Of a DNA stretch of 64,000 nt, positions 20,405 to 32,484 are shown piece after piece. The DNA lies in contig OZ010571.1 of assembly GCA_963932145.1 (NCBI GenBank), positions 110,876,505 through 110,940,504 on the forward strand, given 5' to 3'. A model generated the notes under the pieces. The model had not been told where the DNA came from, searched no databases, and saw only the letters and a list, made by a program, of their open reading frames with translations. How positions within the stretch are numbered: position 1 is the first letter of the stretch; each line of letters begins with the position of its first letter. This DNA is from Acanthosepion lycidas (Eukaryota > Mollusca > Cephalopoda > Sepiida > Sepiidae). The position numbers and the translations under genes are program-made.

Positions 20405-21230
20405 GAATACAAACTTGACTCCCTGACATGTTGATGAAGCGTCTCTGCATTATTAATGTCTGCTGACCCACTAGATAGAAATAAAAAGGAAGGAGGTTGG
20501 AGGAACTTGCAAGTCAAGGAACCGGCCCTCCCCTACCTATTCATCTTTTATGATAGATGTCAGCCAGTATATCGCGGACAAAGTGACTAAAATGTGCTGG
20601 AGGCCCATCATGCATGAATCACAAAATTCTTCGTATTACCAAGGATACATCCAGTAGCAGATCTAGAAGTGTTTAGACAGCTCCTGCAAGACGTTCTGGG
20701 AGAATCTATGGACCTAACAGACAGCCACCTACAATTCCAAACCACACTTTAATCGGAAACTTAAGTTGGTGTCTAGCCTGTATTATGCCACGGAGATTCC
20801 GATCCGCCTACAAATGTTGGTTGTGTAAATTTGTTATTCCATCTCTTCCAAATGTTGCATCATCCGTAAAGAAGACAGAAGAGACACACAACGGATCGGC
20901 AGTTTGTGCAATAAACCATCGGCAAAAGTTCTCCAGTGGTCAGTGATCAGAGGGCGAAAGACCCTGCACATGATACGGATACAGGAGCTGATCTTTAAGT
21001 AACTTCCATGCAGTATTATGATGTACAATATGCTTGGGCCACTTGGCGTGTAAAACGTGTTCTTCGTGGTTAGGCATACTAGTAGATCTCGCTCTTGCTC
21101 GATCCATAGATTGTGGTGCCACTCATCCTGTCTCAGCAACGCGACAATAGACAGCAGCTAGGATGGATGACTCGGCTGCCTTCTGTCTGGAAATGCAATC
21201 TGATACAGCCGTGCAGGCTCGCCTCCATTA
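20405..21230 (-). pseudogene. Degenerate DDE transposase, DUF4817/mariner-like
   Basis: On the minus strand: an HTH linker, LKDQLLYPYHVQGLSPSDH at about 20945-21000, then WFIAQTADPLCVSSVFFTDD (first catalytic Asp), ATFGRDGITNLHNQHL, ARHQLKFPIKVWFGIVGG, and FMHDGPPAHFSHFVRDIL at about 20565-20616 (second catalytic Asp). A GRGGPV-like block follows; the expected acidic third residue (in SPDLNPLDFF-type sequence) is corrupted. At least four stops and shifts are visible. Motif order and spacing are those of transposases with an N-terminal DUF4817 domain and a DDE_3-type core. No terminal inverted repeats were found. It is dead and moderately old. Confidence 0.78.
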
Positions 21231-21486
21231 CCATTCGCGCTGCGTATGTAAAAAAAAATAATGACTGCTCATAATATGAATATCCTATCAAACGGAACAC
21301 TTCCCAGTTAACTTAATACTATACGTTAAATTTTGGAGACAGACTAGCCATAAACGTACAGATACAATCTAATCTACATGACACCACAGCGCCATTTATT
21401 GTAAACTTTATTTAAACTTTCTATTTTCAGAAATCTGTTTATATGGACTTTTTTCCTTGTTTTGGTGTGAGGAACCCGCCCAGCAA
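21231..21486. other. No feature recognised
   Basis: AT-rich flank between the transposase remnant and the Helitron. Confidence 0.5.
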
Positions 21487-22266
21487 TATATATATATATA
21501 TATATATAAGGCAGGATGTGTGTGTGTAAAGAATGCACGGCCGCAATTTTCGACGGATTTGCACCAAAATTTACATGCACATGCTCCAAGTTAGCGGGAA
21601 GGCCAAGACCGACTTTGCATTTCCCAACTCGCACCGATAGTGGAAATAATCGATTTTTTCATGCTTCTGCGGCAGTTTTCATGTAGTTTGCGTCCATTTT
21701 GTACTGGCCAGAGTGAGAGCCTATAGCTGGCTGCCACGAATAGGCAGGAAGATTCTATTAGCCAGCGTGAGAGTCAACAGCTGACTGACACGAATGTTAA
21801 CTAGCATGCTAGCATGCAAAAAAAAAAAAATCGATAGCTGCATTCGTCACAAGTGGGAAAAATTTAAATCTGCATGACACTTTACTCCAATTGGCTCATT
21901 CGCTTGCTTAAACTCAACGTTGATTCTGATTCCGCAGAACTGGGTTGGGTGTGAAAAAGTATTTGTTGTTAACATTCTTTTTTCATTCGGTTTTTCCATT
22001 TACGAGTACTTTTTTAAAGCTGATCGTTTTGTGTTCATTTTGTTTAGTTCTTTTTTCGTAACAGATTTAATGTTTAGTATAGAGCTTAGAAAAAAATCGC
22101 AGTGTGAGACAGGCAAGAAGTAAGGCATGTAGCAACATCAGCACGTCAAAGGGCACTCCTTTAAAGGCAAGGAAGGGCAAAAATATTTTAAGTCAAGTGA
22201 TAGCGATTGCTGTATGAGTCGTACGATTTTTGAATCAAGCACGGGCAACGCCGGGCCATGCTGCTA

Positions 22267-22267
<1 letters not shown>
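21487..22267 (+). mobile_element. Non-autonomous Helitron
   Basis: The 3' end has the hairpin sequence GCACGGGCAACGCCGGGC (about 22239-22256) followed by CATGCTG and the terminal CTAG, with host T next (22268). This is the Helitron signature of a subterminal hairpin, CTRR and insertion before T. The 5' boundary is uncertain, near the TA tract at 21487-21509; 'AAGGCAGGATGTGTGTG' lies just inside. The interior lacks Rep/helicase coding sequence. It includes a 14-bp palindromic TAGCATGCTAGCATGC region and an A13 tract near 21818. Both ends touch TA microsatellite, so it inserted at a TA-rich site. Confidence 0.72.

Positions 22268-22310
<43 letters not shown>
22268..22310. repeat. (TA)n microsatellite
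   Basis: A TA tract of about 21 units directly after the Helitron 3' end. Confidence 0.95.
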
Positions 22311-22311
<1 letters not shown>

Positions 22312-22610
22312 ATGAAAACGAATAGAGTACAATTCCAACATTCGTAAAATTTAATTTAAAAGAGGACTCAGTACAAAGTAGAGCAATATTATTCATTTTA
22401 AGATATTACATCGAAAACATGTTAAAAACGCTACACAACTGCGGTCGTGTTTCGATGCGTATCAAATGCATCTCATCAGGGGATTGTAAATTGCTGGAGA
22501 GTGAACGATTTATTCAGATTTAAAAGCAAAATACAACCTCTTTTAAGAAGAAAAGAAAAAAAAGTGGTGGTTGTAAGGTTTGTGCGCTTTACTCAGATCA
22601 ACCAATCAAA
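22311..22610 (-). mobile_element. Penelope-like terminal fragment, minus strand
   Basis: It shares with 23220-23335 (opposite orientation) the string CAATTTACAATC, a hammerhead-like core, CTGTAGCG / GTGTAGCG, and ACATGTTTTCGATGTA. No protein is encoded. Penelope-like origin is inferred from the hammerhead layout, a known feature of those terminal repeats. Confidence 0.5.
22432..22480 (-). ncRNA. Hammerhead ribozyme-like motif
   Basis: Minus strand: CTGATGA (exact first core box), GATGC-ATTTGATAC-GCATC (5-bp stem II with 9-nt loop), GAAA (exact second core box), CACGAC-CGCA-GTTGTG (6-bp stem III with one G-U pair), then TA as the UH at the cleavage site. All catalytic boxes match the hammerhead consensus. 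Stem I pairing between CCC before the core and GCG after the site is weak, so self-cleavage is uncertain. Confidence 0.6.
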
Positions 22611-23215
22611 TATGACCGACGTTAAATTCAAACTAAGAAGCAAAAACTAAGAAATCATTTTCTATAAATGGCTTATGACCCATAGATTGGCAATCAATGA
22701 CAGCACAGACGTTATACAGGAGCGGATGTTAATAGATACATTTTTACACATCAGACTATGTCATTCCCAACCCCAAATAAATAAAATGGAGCGGTAATTT
22801 AACAAAATGTTAAACAAGTTATATGCTTTATGATTTTCCAACATAATTTTTTTTTATTATAGTTGATAAATAAATAGCTTCTTTAAGAAACTAGTAAATA
22901 ATTTAAACGTATGAAATTACTTGGTAAAATAATATGCAACTGTTGACTAAAGGTTCTTTATATAAGATGTTAATAACAATAACCAATCAATGCAAAATGT
23001 CAAAAATACCAACCAAATACCTATACATCCCTACAAGATGTTACTAATACCCGAGGAGATTAATAAAAAATTATATGAAATCCAAATTAATATTACAAAT
23101 AGAAATATAAGCAATATATGGTACAACACAGTTCAACTAAAAAAGCATTGTCAAATTTCAAGTCTACCTGAAGTTTTAGATTCTTTAGTACAGAGTTTAC
23201 TAACCCTATAGTTGA
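22611..23215. other. AT-rich, no feature recognised
   Basis: The 73-codon frame at 22990-23211 has no known motif. Confidence 0.5.
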
Positions 23216-23219
23216 TTTT

Positions 23220-23962
<743 letters not shown>

Positions 23963-23981
23963 CACACACACACACACACAC

Positions 23982-24017
<36 letters not shown>
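23963..24017. repeat. (CA)n(TA)n microsatellite
   Basis: CA tract 23963-23982 running into TA tract 23984-24017. Confidence 0.95.
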
Positions 24018-24074
24018 TCAGCGTCACCCGCTTTCTTTCTTGTGCATGTGCAATCGCATCCACGTAAACATAAA

Positions 24075-24128
24075 TTTAGATCGATGATGTCCTAAAGGGC
24101 GAAACCCGTCAAACGAAATTTTTTTATA
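24075..24128 (+). ncRNA. Possible degenerate hammerhead motif
   Basis: CGATGATG, TCCTAAAGGGC, GAAAC, CCGTC follows the layout of compact type I hammerheads (CUGAUGA, stem II, GAAAC, short stem III ending GUC). One T is missing and one inserted in the first box. AAATTT on each side could pair as stem I. Tentative. Confidence 0.35.
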
Positions 24129-24281
24129 CTTTTTCATCATCATTTTCGCTAAGATACACCCTTACATACACAGACACACGCATATATATGTATTGTTTAA
24201 AATTTTCTATGTTTATAGGGAAGAGTGTTTAATCACAGATATTGGTCTGAAGAAAGCATTATGTTGTGTTGGTTCCTACGC

Positions 24282-24282
<1 letters not shown>

Positions 24283-24342
<60 letters not shown>
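24283..24342. repeat. (TA)n microsatellite
   Basis: A pure TA tract of about 30 units. Confidence 0.95.
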
Positions 24343-24344
<2 letters not shown>

Positions 24345-24540
24345 AAAAAATTAGTTTAGAGTTATGCTATGTTTATGGGTACAACTGCTTAATATCAGAG
24401 ATAGAGCGTTAAATAAATTTAAAAAAAAATACGAATTAATACAAGTAAATGCATTGATAATAATCAGCAGCAGGCAATCAAATGACCAATAATCAATAAC
24501 GAGTAATCTGTTTACATCTAGAAAAATCATTACTATCATA

Positions 24541-24940
24541 TTAATTAATGCTTTATTCACTCAAAAATGGAACTGTTCCCACAATCCAAAATATGTTTCT
24601 GCTTTAAATAAATCACAAATTGTTGAGAAGTCGTAACAAAAACAAATGAATGCATTTTCAATGTTCTGGGTATACAGAACTTCACAGCTATGAACCACCC
24701 TGCATTTACATGGCGTTAATTCATCCTCACCCCCCTTCGTATTCATTTGCTAATGAGTAAGTTGAACTTAGCTTCTTCCTCAGAACTGTTACATTGTAGG
24801 ACATATTTCTGAGATAATGTTTACCCGACCAGTACAATCTTATCCTATGTCTAGGGTCAAACGATATCTATCCTACATATTCCCACAATATTTACTTCTT
24901 GTTTGCTCCTTTTTTCTACGTTTCGCCCTTACAGCATTCT
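24541..24940 (+). repeat. Direct duplicate copy 1 (~400 bp), LINE-derived
   Basis: Closely similar over its length to 25815-26200. Both have 'ATTAATTAATGCT', 'CTCAAAAATGGAA', 'TTCGTATTCATTTG' and 'AATGAGTAAGTTGAACTTAG', plus GACCAGTACAAT and AGGGTCAAACGATATCT. It also contains sequence related to the Jockey-like C-terminal fragments at 36640 and 59590 (RxxPDNAA / WNS-type end). Either two insertions of one family or a segmental duplication. Confidence 0.75.
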
Positions 24941-25814
24941 CTAGATGTTTCTGTCGGATGTTACTGAAATCGTTTTGACAATTATCGTCGTGAAAAATAA
25001 AGTCAACTGAGTGGAGTGAACTTACGAATAACCAGGACAACTGACCCTGACAAAGTAGGTTAACTGAGTAGAGCGGACTAAGAACCTAGTCAACAGATCA
25101 CGTGTTATTAATCAATGACTTTTTGGACGAAAGCTACCAGGACAAAGAAGGCTTGTACTCTACAAGACAGTGATACCTATTAGTTTAAACAAGAGGAACT
25201 CTCGCCCGTCTCACGAAAGGAAAGAACACGCCATTTAGACCGGCTCTCACGAGAAGGTTGCAACTGAATTTGTCGGATGCTACAATTTGTCTCATGGTTT
25301 CACTTTCCTTGTATTATGCCACTAGCGTTCGACTAGGAGACGCTGTACTTTGCGAACGAACTTGTTACTGCAAAACTACATTAGTTACGCTTAATTTACC
25401 TTTAAACGGTGGGTATCATCAATTAGTGTCTTACGGGGGAACAGCAACTATCATCAATTGTTCAGTTGAGCTTTTTCTAACGATATGAGTGTCATTCATT
25501 CATGATTCAAGTCTAAATTGCTTATTGACAATATTCAAGAGATTATTTCTTGCTAGGATTGACGAGTTTACATTGTTACCTAGGCTATTTACCAGGAAGT
25601 ACAAGCCACAAACTGCGATGTGTGTATGCTTAATTTTTTGGAGAGAAAAGAAGTGTAAAATTGTGACAGTTTTCGAGAAAATAATGTGCAATACTTGGAA
25701 CTGGTTACATATATTTTCGCGCAAATGCTCTTGGAGAAGTTATGAACATATCTTTCCCTCCCCTTATGGCTTAAATATTAGGATTTTAATCTGGAAAAAT
25801 CATTTTCTTTAAAA
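24941..25814. other. Spacer between duplicates; possible 315-bp insertion
   Basis: TGTCGGATGTTAC (about 24953) and TGTCGGATGCTAC (about 25268) are near-identical 13-mers bracketing about 300 bp that includes a degenerate internal direct repeat (GTCAACTGAGTGGAGTGAAC / GGTTAACTGAGTAGAGCGGA). It could be a small insertion with target duplication. Open frames at 25258-25812 have no known domain. Confidence 0.3.
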
Positions 25815-26200
25815 AGTCAATTAATATATTAATTAATGCTACATTCGCTCAAAAATGGAAATGTTCTTACAATCCAAAAAGTGTCTACAAGCCGCAAAAA
25901 ACAAACTGATAAATCAATGCATTTTATAATGTTCTGGTTATTCAGACATTTACAGCTATGACCCATCATGCCATTTTCACGGCGTCAATTCATCCTCATC
26001 TCCTTCGTATTCATTTGGTAATGAGTAAGTTGAACTTAGATTCTTCTCCTGTTACATTGTAGAACATATTTCTGAGATAATGCTTACCCGACCAGTACAA
26101 TATTATCCTCTTTTGAGTCTAGGGTCAAACGATATCTGTCCTAAATAAACCCCACTTCTTGTTTTCTCTTCCCCTTTACCTCATGCCCTTACAACAATCT
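25815..26200 (+). repeat. Direct duplicate copy 2 (~385 bp), LINE-derived
   Basis: See 24541-24940. It differs by scattered substitutions and by missing about 40 bp near 25890-25910. Confidence 0.75.
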
Positions 26201-26219
26201 CACAGAGAAGCACAAGAGC

Positions 26220-26620
26220 CACATCATATAAAAAAATGGAGTATTGCCGCCATATCTGTGATGGAGAGGCTCAGTTCTCACCTGTCTTGATAGAGTTCAA
26301 AACCATCTACGCAGCTCTGTGGATGATTAAGTATTTTCCACACTTCAACACTTTCCACAGATGAGCATTCTCAAACCTGTAACTACTCTTTCGTGATTTC
26401 AATGGCATGTGTTCTGACTTGCTACATTCCTTAGTTATACCAATTCTATCCTTCATGGCTAAGACCCGTTATGCCACACACACGAGGGTGAATCGTCCCC
26501 ATTCTCTTTGTATTCCAAGAGTAAATAGTAAGTTTCACTCAGGTAGCTTTCCCCCCCACAAAAAAAATGCTGCTTTGTGGAACAAATTCTAGACAGGATG
26601 TTTTCCTAATGACTTCACTC
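26220..26620 (+). mobile_element. Jockey/CR1-type LINE C-terminal fragment
   Basis: The plus strand decodes in pieces to the ORF2 C-terminus: a 'LDRVQNHLRSSVDD'-like segment at about 26285-26330, then KTRYATHTRVNRPHSLCIPR at about 26461-26520 and FHSGSFPPHKKNAALWNKF at about 26536-26591. The A-x-L-W-N block is the usual end of these proteins. Fragments of the same family occur at 36640-37200 and 59590-60130. Confidence 0.55.
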
Positions 26621-27446
26621 CTGAATCGCTATTTTTCCTGCATAGTCCCATGAACTTGCCCTTTCTTACGCTTATACAGAGCAACCGTCTACATTGAGTG
26701 GGTCTTGTGCTTTGTGTTGTCTGATCATTAGTATAAAAATTATCTTGAGTGGCTTTGAATTGAGCGAACGTAAGTAAAAATAATAAACAAAACATTAGTT
26801 AACAAATGGTCATAGCTGAAGATTGATTATAATTGTTCTCCATATTTAAATGGGACGATAATGATTATGATCAAGTTAATTAAATAAGGAATAATGTGAC
26901 ATGTTATTTATGATGTTTAGCAGATCTTTATGATAATTAAAAAATAAGTTATTAAATAATTACCTCTGGGATATAGAATTAAGATATAAGATGTTTTTTT
27001 TTTTATCATAGTAAAAGTTTATTAGAAACTCTCAAAGAAAAAAAAAACAGAAAAGAAAACAGATTTCAAAGCAAGGGTAAGTGTTTTCTTTCTTTTATTT
27101 CATACATTTAACCATATATTAGTCAAAGTTATGAATTACTCGTGACCAAACTGGATCGTAGAATCGAAGTTAAGCTTGTCTATAAGTTCGTTTTTATTTG
27201 GCGATGCATTGTGAATTTGAATTTGACCGGATGAAAGCAATGAATTAAACATAAATATTGGGAATTCATTGGTAGCAGCGAAGCGGCTGGCAAAAAGTAC
27301 AAAAGGAAGCCGAGTCCATAGAAACTGGAGCTTTTCCAACGACAGTCATTCTGCGGACTAATAATAACAATACTACTAATAATAGTAATAATAAAAATTG
27401 CAAGAACAGTTTCAGTAAAGAAATACAAGGAAAAAAACGGGAACTC

Positions 27447-27448
<2 letters not shown>
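26621..27448. other. No feature recognised
   Basis: AT-rich, with A/T homopolymers near 26993-27005 and 27037-27047. Confidence 0.5.
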
Positions 27449-27527
<79 letters not shown>

Positions 27528-27533
27528 CATGTA

Positions 27534-27575
<42 letters not shown>
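27449..27575. repeat. (TA)n(TG)n...(TA)n compound microsatellite
   Basis: TA tract 27450-27506, TG tract to about 27527, then TA tract 27538-27574. Confidence 0.95.
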
Positions 27576-27577
<2 letters not shown>

Positions 27578-28335
27578 GAGAGAGATGAGATAGAGGGGGA
27601 GGAAGGGAATGGGGGGGTGCACATTTAAACCAAAATTACAGCCAGCTAAACAATATAAAGAAAAAACAGTTGTACCAAAGAGCATAACGAAAATAACGAA
27701 ATAAAAGAAAAGTCTACTCAATTCACCTCATCTAGGCTCTGACGATGAAATAAGATAAGGCTTCGTAGCGAAACGGAATTTTATTATGTTGTGGCGTTCA
27801 TACAATCATTGAAACGATGCCAAATTGAGAAGGTCATTTTTGGTGGTAAGAAATCAGAAAACAATCTTCGCTAGTTTCCAGAAATAGAAGAAGAAAAAAA
27901 ATCATATATTTATCAAAATGTTCTCTTTTCTGTTTCTGTTTTTGTTTCACTCGCTTTTCGCCATCCACCCATACACCATCTGATGGGTAAAGAATGGGGA
28001 AAGATGTAATAGAAAAGTTTTATGCAAATGTAGCGATGCTTGACTAGATTCGTTGTAATGGCGAATATACATATAACAAACCAACCAATCAACAAACAAA
28101 CAGCAGTACAAACGAATTAACGATCTGACTGAAGATTGTGAAATAAACTGGGAATAGAATTAATAAAAGAAAGGAAAAGATAAAAAAAAGAAGAAGATAA
28201 GACGTGAGACAGAGAGATAAAGAGATAAAGAGATAGATAGAAACAGTTCCAAGTCGAAAGAAAAAAGAAAGAAAAAAGTCTTAAAATATCTGTAAAGAGG
28301 CGAGCGAGTTCAAAGTTCTTTATCCTAAAGAAGTG

Positions 28336-28338
<3 letters not shown>
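27576..28338. other. No gene; A-rich intervals
   Basis: Includes GCGAAACGG near 27770 beside CTGACGA, considered and rejected as a ribozyme. GA/AAAG-rich from 28160 to 28280. Confidence 0.5.
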
Positions 28339-28790
<452 letters not shown>

Positions 28791-28859
28791 GATGAGTATC
28801 CCCATCGGAATTGGGAGTAGCTGTGCTATATTGTCTAGTTAGTTTCCTCCTCGTCACAG

Positions 28860-28995
28860 AGATCTACTGGCATCCTATGATGAATGCGTTGTTTCATAAT
28901 GGTCCGGGTTCGATTCTTGCTAGTCTATGAGCACACTTAATGAGTCCCAAAGAGCGAATGAAACGGCCGTCCGGTGTATTCTCTTGATGATTCTT
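28860..28995 (+). mobile_element. Possible tRNA-derived SINE
   Basis: GGGTTCGATTCTTGC at about 28907 is a near-consensus pol III B-box, preceded by 'CTGGCATCCTATGATGAATG' in the A-box position. The tail 'GAGCGAATGAAACGGCCGTCC' resembles cephalopod tRNA-SINE bodies from memory. Single copy in the window. Confidence 0.4.
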
Positions 28996-29035
28996 ATTCT
29001 AAACTAGACGAATTATTATGAGAAATTATACAAAT

Positions 29036-29285
29036 ATATATATATATGTGTGTGTGTGTGTGTTTGCGGGGTGTGTGTGCACTTAATAGCTATGTTATTT
29101 TGCATTACACACTGTTTTATTTACACCAAAGGATGGGGGTGTGCGTGTGTCTGTATCTATCTATCTATCTATCTATCTATATCTATATCTATCTATCTAT
29201 ATATATATATATATATGTGTGTGTGTTTGCGTGTGTGTGTTTATGTGTGAACACTTGCACGTGCATTTATTTATATTTATTTATT
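29036..29285. repeat. (TG)n, (TATC)n and (TA)n microsatellites
   Basis: TATA/TG at 29036-29080, TATC units at about 29153-29198, TA at 29199-29216, followed by TG-rich sequence. Confidence 0.95.
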
Positions 29286-29574
29286 TAAGTATTTCCTCTG
29301 TACTAACGTTTCCTTTATTTTTTAATTGAATTGAATTTTTTTTTACGCTCTTTGAAAACTTTGAATATTAAGTCTTAGCTGATTTTTCTGGTTCGTACAA
29401 GCATTGGACGTTATTATTTAATCGTTATTTTTTTAATCGTACTGTTGGACTGATTCTCTTCTACAAGAAGTGAATGTTGGACTTTAACTAAGTTAAAACA
29501 TTATATTTATATTTCAGATTCCTTATCCATACCCACTCTGACTTATATGCTTCTCCTCTATCCGTCTATCAGTC
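29286..29574. other. No feature recognised
   Basis: T-rich sequence without motif. Confidence 0.5.
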
Positions 29575-29840
29575 AGTTAGTTACGTGACATGCATGATAA
29601 ACGCTTAGGTGATCATGTATCTTTCGATACATGACTGACGAAGCAGATTTTTTTCCCGCAGTACGTTGCCATTTATTTCTGCGGTAGACCAGTTGCCATC
29701 CAAGGCTATAGAACACGGTATGTCCTGCTTTTTACCCATAGCTGGGTATTAGCACGTACGCTAATGTAATGGATTCGACTGGAATTCGAACTCGGCTCCC
29801 CAATTGCTCAATCAGAGCCGCTATCTATTACTTCACCGTT
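29575..29840 (-). mobile_element. S2 SINE, minus strand, without 5S head
   Basis: Reading the minus strand: a tRNA-like part with 'GTAATAGATAGCGGCTCTGA' and a B-box-like GAGTTCGAATTCC, then the S2 tail including TACCCAGCTATGGGTAAA and the palindrome CATGTATCGAAAGATACATG. It matches 63555-63845 along its length. The 5S head seen at 2385 and 12485 is not present on the 5' side. Confidence 0.8.
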
Positions 29841-30039
29841 ACCAAATGGGCGGGTGTAGTGAATGCCCATGCATCTCCATTTACCCTGCTTTTAAACCTC
29901 TAGGTAACAAGCGATCTATACATAAATAACTCTCGCCGTGGCTCCCAGTTTGGCTCTCCAGTTCAGTTTCCAAGTTGTTGCTTTTGTTATTGGTTTGTTT
30001 GTTTTTGTTGTCTTTTTTAATATGAGTAGATATACTTTC

Positions 30040-31138
30040 CTGTCTTCCAGTTAATACTGCTCTCGCTTCTCTTGAACAGGTGTACAGGCTCATCCCTTGG
30101 TTCCTGCTTAGGAAGAGGTTCCCGGATCATTTCCATTTTTCTGGCCTTAGTAAATATCTTGTGATGTGGCAACGTCTCTTCATACTGGAGGTACCTTGTT
30201 AGCAGTTTTCTGGTAGGTAAGAACCCAAACTCTTGTGTAGCGTCTTGAGAGGTTTCTCTGATCAACAGTTGAATAATATCGGGGTTCTTGCATCGCCATA
30301 TCGCGCATGGATGAGTGTCCAAGCATGCATCTACGGTGGGAAACCCCGAGGCCACATTGTTGCAGTTTGTCACTGTTTCTTTTCTGCTCATGCCACATTT
30401 GATGACCGACTGCTACTATTACATTAGACTTTTTCCTTACCAGCATAACACAACATGACTATAAGAAACCAAAAAAGTAAACTTAAACCAGCTCAAAAAA
30501 TCACCTAAACCCTTTAACATTTCCTTCTCCAACATCCGTGGTATTCGTACCAACTTCTACAGTGTGGAATCATTCCTCTTTGATAAGTCTCCTGATATAT
30601 TAGCTCTCTCCGAAACTAACCGTAACTCTTTAATTCCTTCTAGGTTCCTGGCTACCTTCCTATCCCTAGAAAGGAATCTAAAATCCACATGCATGGCCTG
30701 GGTGTTTGCGTCCGTGATCATCACCCGCTGGCTAGGGAACTCTCTTTGGAATCTTCACACCATTTGTATATGTGTCTCCGTCTATCTCTCCTCAATTCAG
30801 TAAGCTATGGCATCTTTCTCCATCGTCCCCTTTCCTCTCAAGACTGTGGTGTACTCAATAGCATTTCCGATAATATAGACAAAACAATATCTCTACATCC
30901 GTTTGAAAAAACTTTTGTGCTCGGTGAGCTTAACTCTCACAATATCATGTGGCTGAAACATTCTGTAACTGACCTTGCTGGCATCCAAAACTTTTCAATC
31001 ACTCAATTCCTCACGCAAGTGTTTGACTTTCCTACACGTTTCACCAGGAATCTGGACGGTAACGCTACCCATGGTGATTTCTTTTTTTTTACAACCATCC
31101 CTGACTCTTGTGGTTCTATGGTACTATGTCCTCTTGGC
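30040..31138 (+). mobile_element. Jockey-like LINE, 5' region and endonuclease domain
   Basis: From about 30500 the plus strand encodes the apurinic-type endonuclease of ORF2 in broken frames: FNISFSNIRGIRTNFYSVES, FLFDKSPDILALSETN (the S-E-T/E-x-N active-site block), MHGLGVCVRDHHPLARELSL, FVLGELNSHNIMWLKHS (normally GDFNAHN) and FDFPTRFTRNLDGNA. The 30040-30430 part matches 53090-53320, the region before the endonuclease in the larger copy. The element stops at 31138, where the AT satellite begins, so the RT is missing. Frameshifts and substitution of the catalytic D in G-D-F-N make it inactive. Confidence 0.8.
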
Positions 31139-31139
31139 A

Positions 31140-31193
<54 letters not shown>

Positions 31194-31374
31194 TTCAAAT
31201 ATCGAAATATTATATATATATATATATATACATATAGATAATATTTTCAAATATCGAAATATATATATATATACATATAGATAATATTTTCAAATATCGA
31301 AATATTATATATATATATATAGATAATATTTTCAAATATCGAAATATTATATATATATATATAGATAATATTTT

Positions 31375-31415
<41 letters not shown>

Positions 31416-31606
31416 TTCAAATATCGAAATATATATATATATATATATATATAGATAATATTTTCAAATATCGAAATATATATATATATATAGATAATAT
31501 TTTCAAATATCGAAATATATATTATATATATATATACATATAGATAATATTTTCAAATATCGAAATATATATATATATATACATATAGATAATATTTTCA
31601 AATATC

Positions 31607-31649
<43 letters not shown>

Positions 31650-31668
31650 GATAATATTTTCAAATATC

Positions 31669-31706
<38 letters not shown>

Positions 31707-31729
31707 TATTTTCAAATGTCGAAATATTA

Positions 31730-31766
<37 letters not shown>

Positions 31767-31777
31767 TTCAAATGTCG

Positions 31778-31817
<40 letters not shown>

Positions 31818-31995
31818 TTCAAATGTCGAAATATATATATATATATATATATAATATTTTCAAATGTCAAAATATTATATATATATATATATATATACAT
31901 TTTCAAATGTCGAAATATTATATATATATATATATAATATTTTCAAATGTCGAAATATATATATATATATATATATATAATATTTTCAAATGTCG

Positions 31996-32031
<36 letters not shown>

Positions 32032-32042
32032 TTCAAATGTCG

Positions 32043-32089
<47 letters not shown>

Positions 32090-32100
32090 CACATGTCGAG
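31139..32100. repeat. AT-rich satellite, ~20 hairpin-forming units
   Basis: About twenty copies of the core AATATTTTCAAATATCGAAA are separated by variable (TA)n, often with CATATAGAT. Cores in 31185-31680 carry ATATCG; those from about 31700 to 32090 carry ATGTCG, so there are two homogeneous blocks. Each core has inverted arms (AATATTT...AAATATT). It starts exactly where the Jockey fragment ends. Confidence 0.92.
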
Positions 32101-32484
32101 ATTTTAGATATTATACGAAAAGATTAATTTGCTAATTTGCCCCCCAGTTACGTTGGTTTACGTTATCATAAATAACAGTATGGTTCATTTGGAGTGAAAA
32201 AATAAGTTTAATATTTATAAAACAGGAAGACAGTAGATTTTTTATTTATGTTAGTTCATAATTGTTTTTCTCAATGGCATCGGCGGCTTCCATTACATTC
32301 TAGATTATGTGGAATACACACTCATTGTATGAAATGCATTCGCATGCTGTTTGTCATGTTTGAACATTTTATGTCCGGTAGTTCCTGAACGTGTTATTAT
32401 GAGTGTGCTTTTTCGTGTACAACATGGAAATTCCCCGCCCACGTTTATGCACAGAGGTTGACCAAATATGTCTTTGTCATAATT
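32101..32484. other. No feature recognised
   Basis: AT-rich sequence without motif. Confidence 0.5.

Noticed and set aside
27736..27775. CTGACGA followed by GCGAAACGG, a hammerhead-like pair of boxes
   Set aside because: The sequence between them does not form a stem II adjoining both boxes, so the layout fails.
31503..32107. Open frames of about 70-94 codons across the satellite
   Set aside because: They follow the repeat unit and consist of IYIYI plus FKCRN-like units; no real gene.
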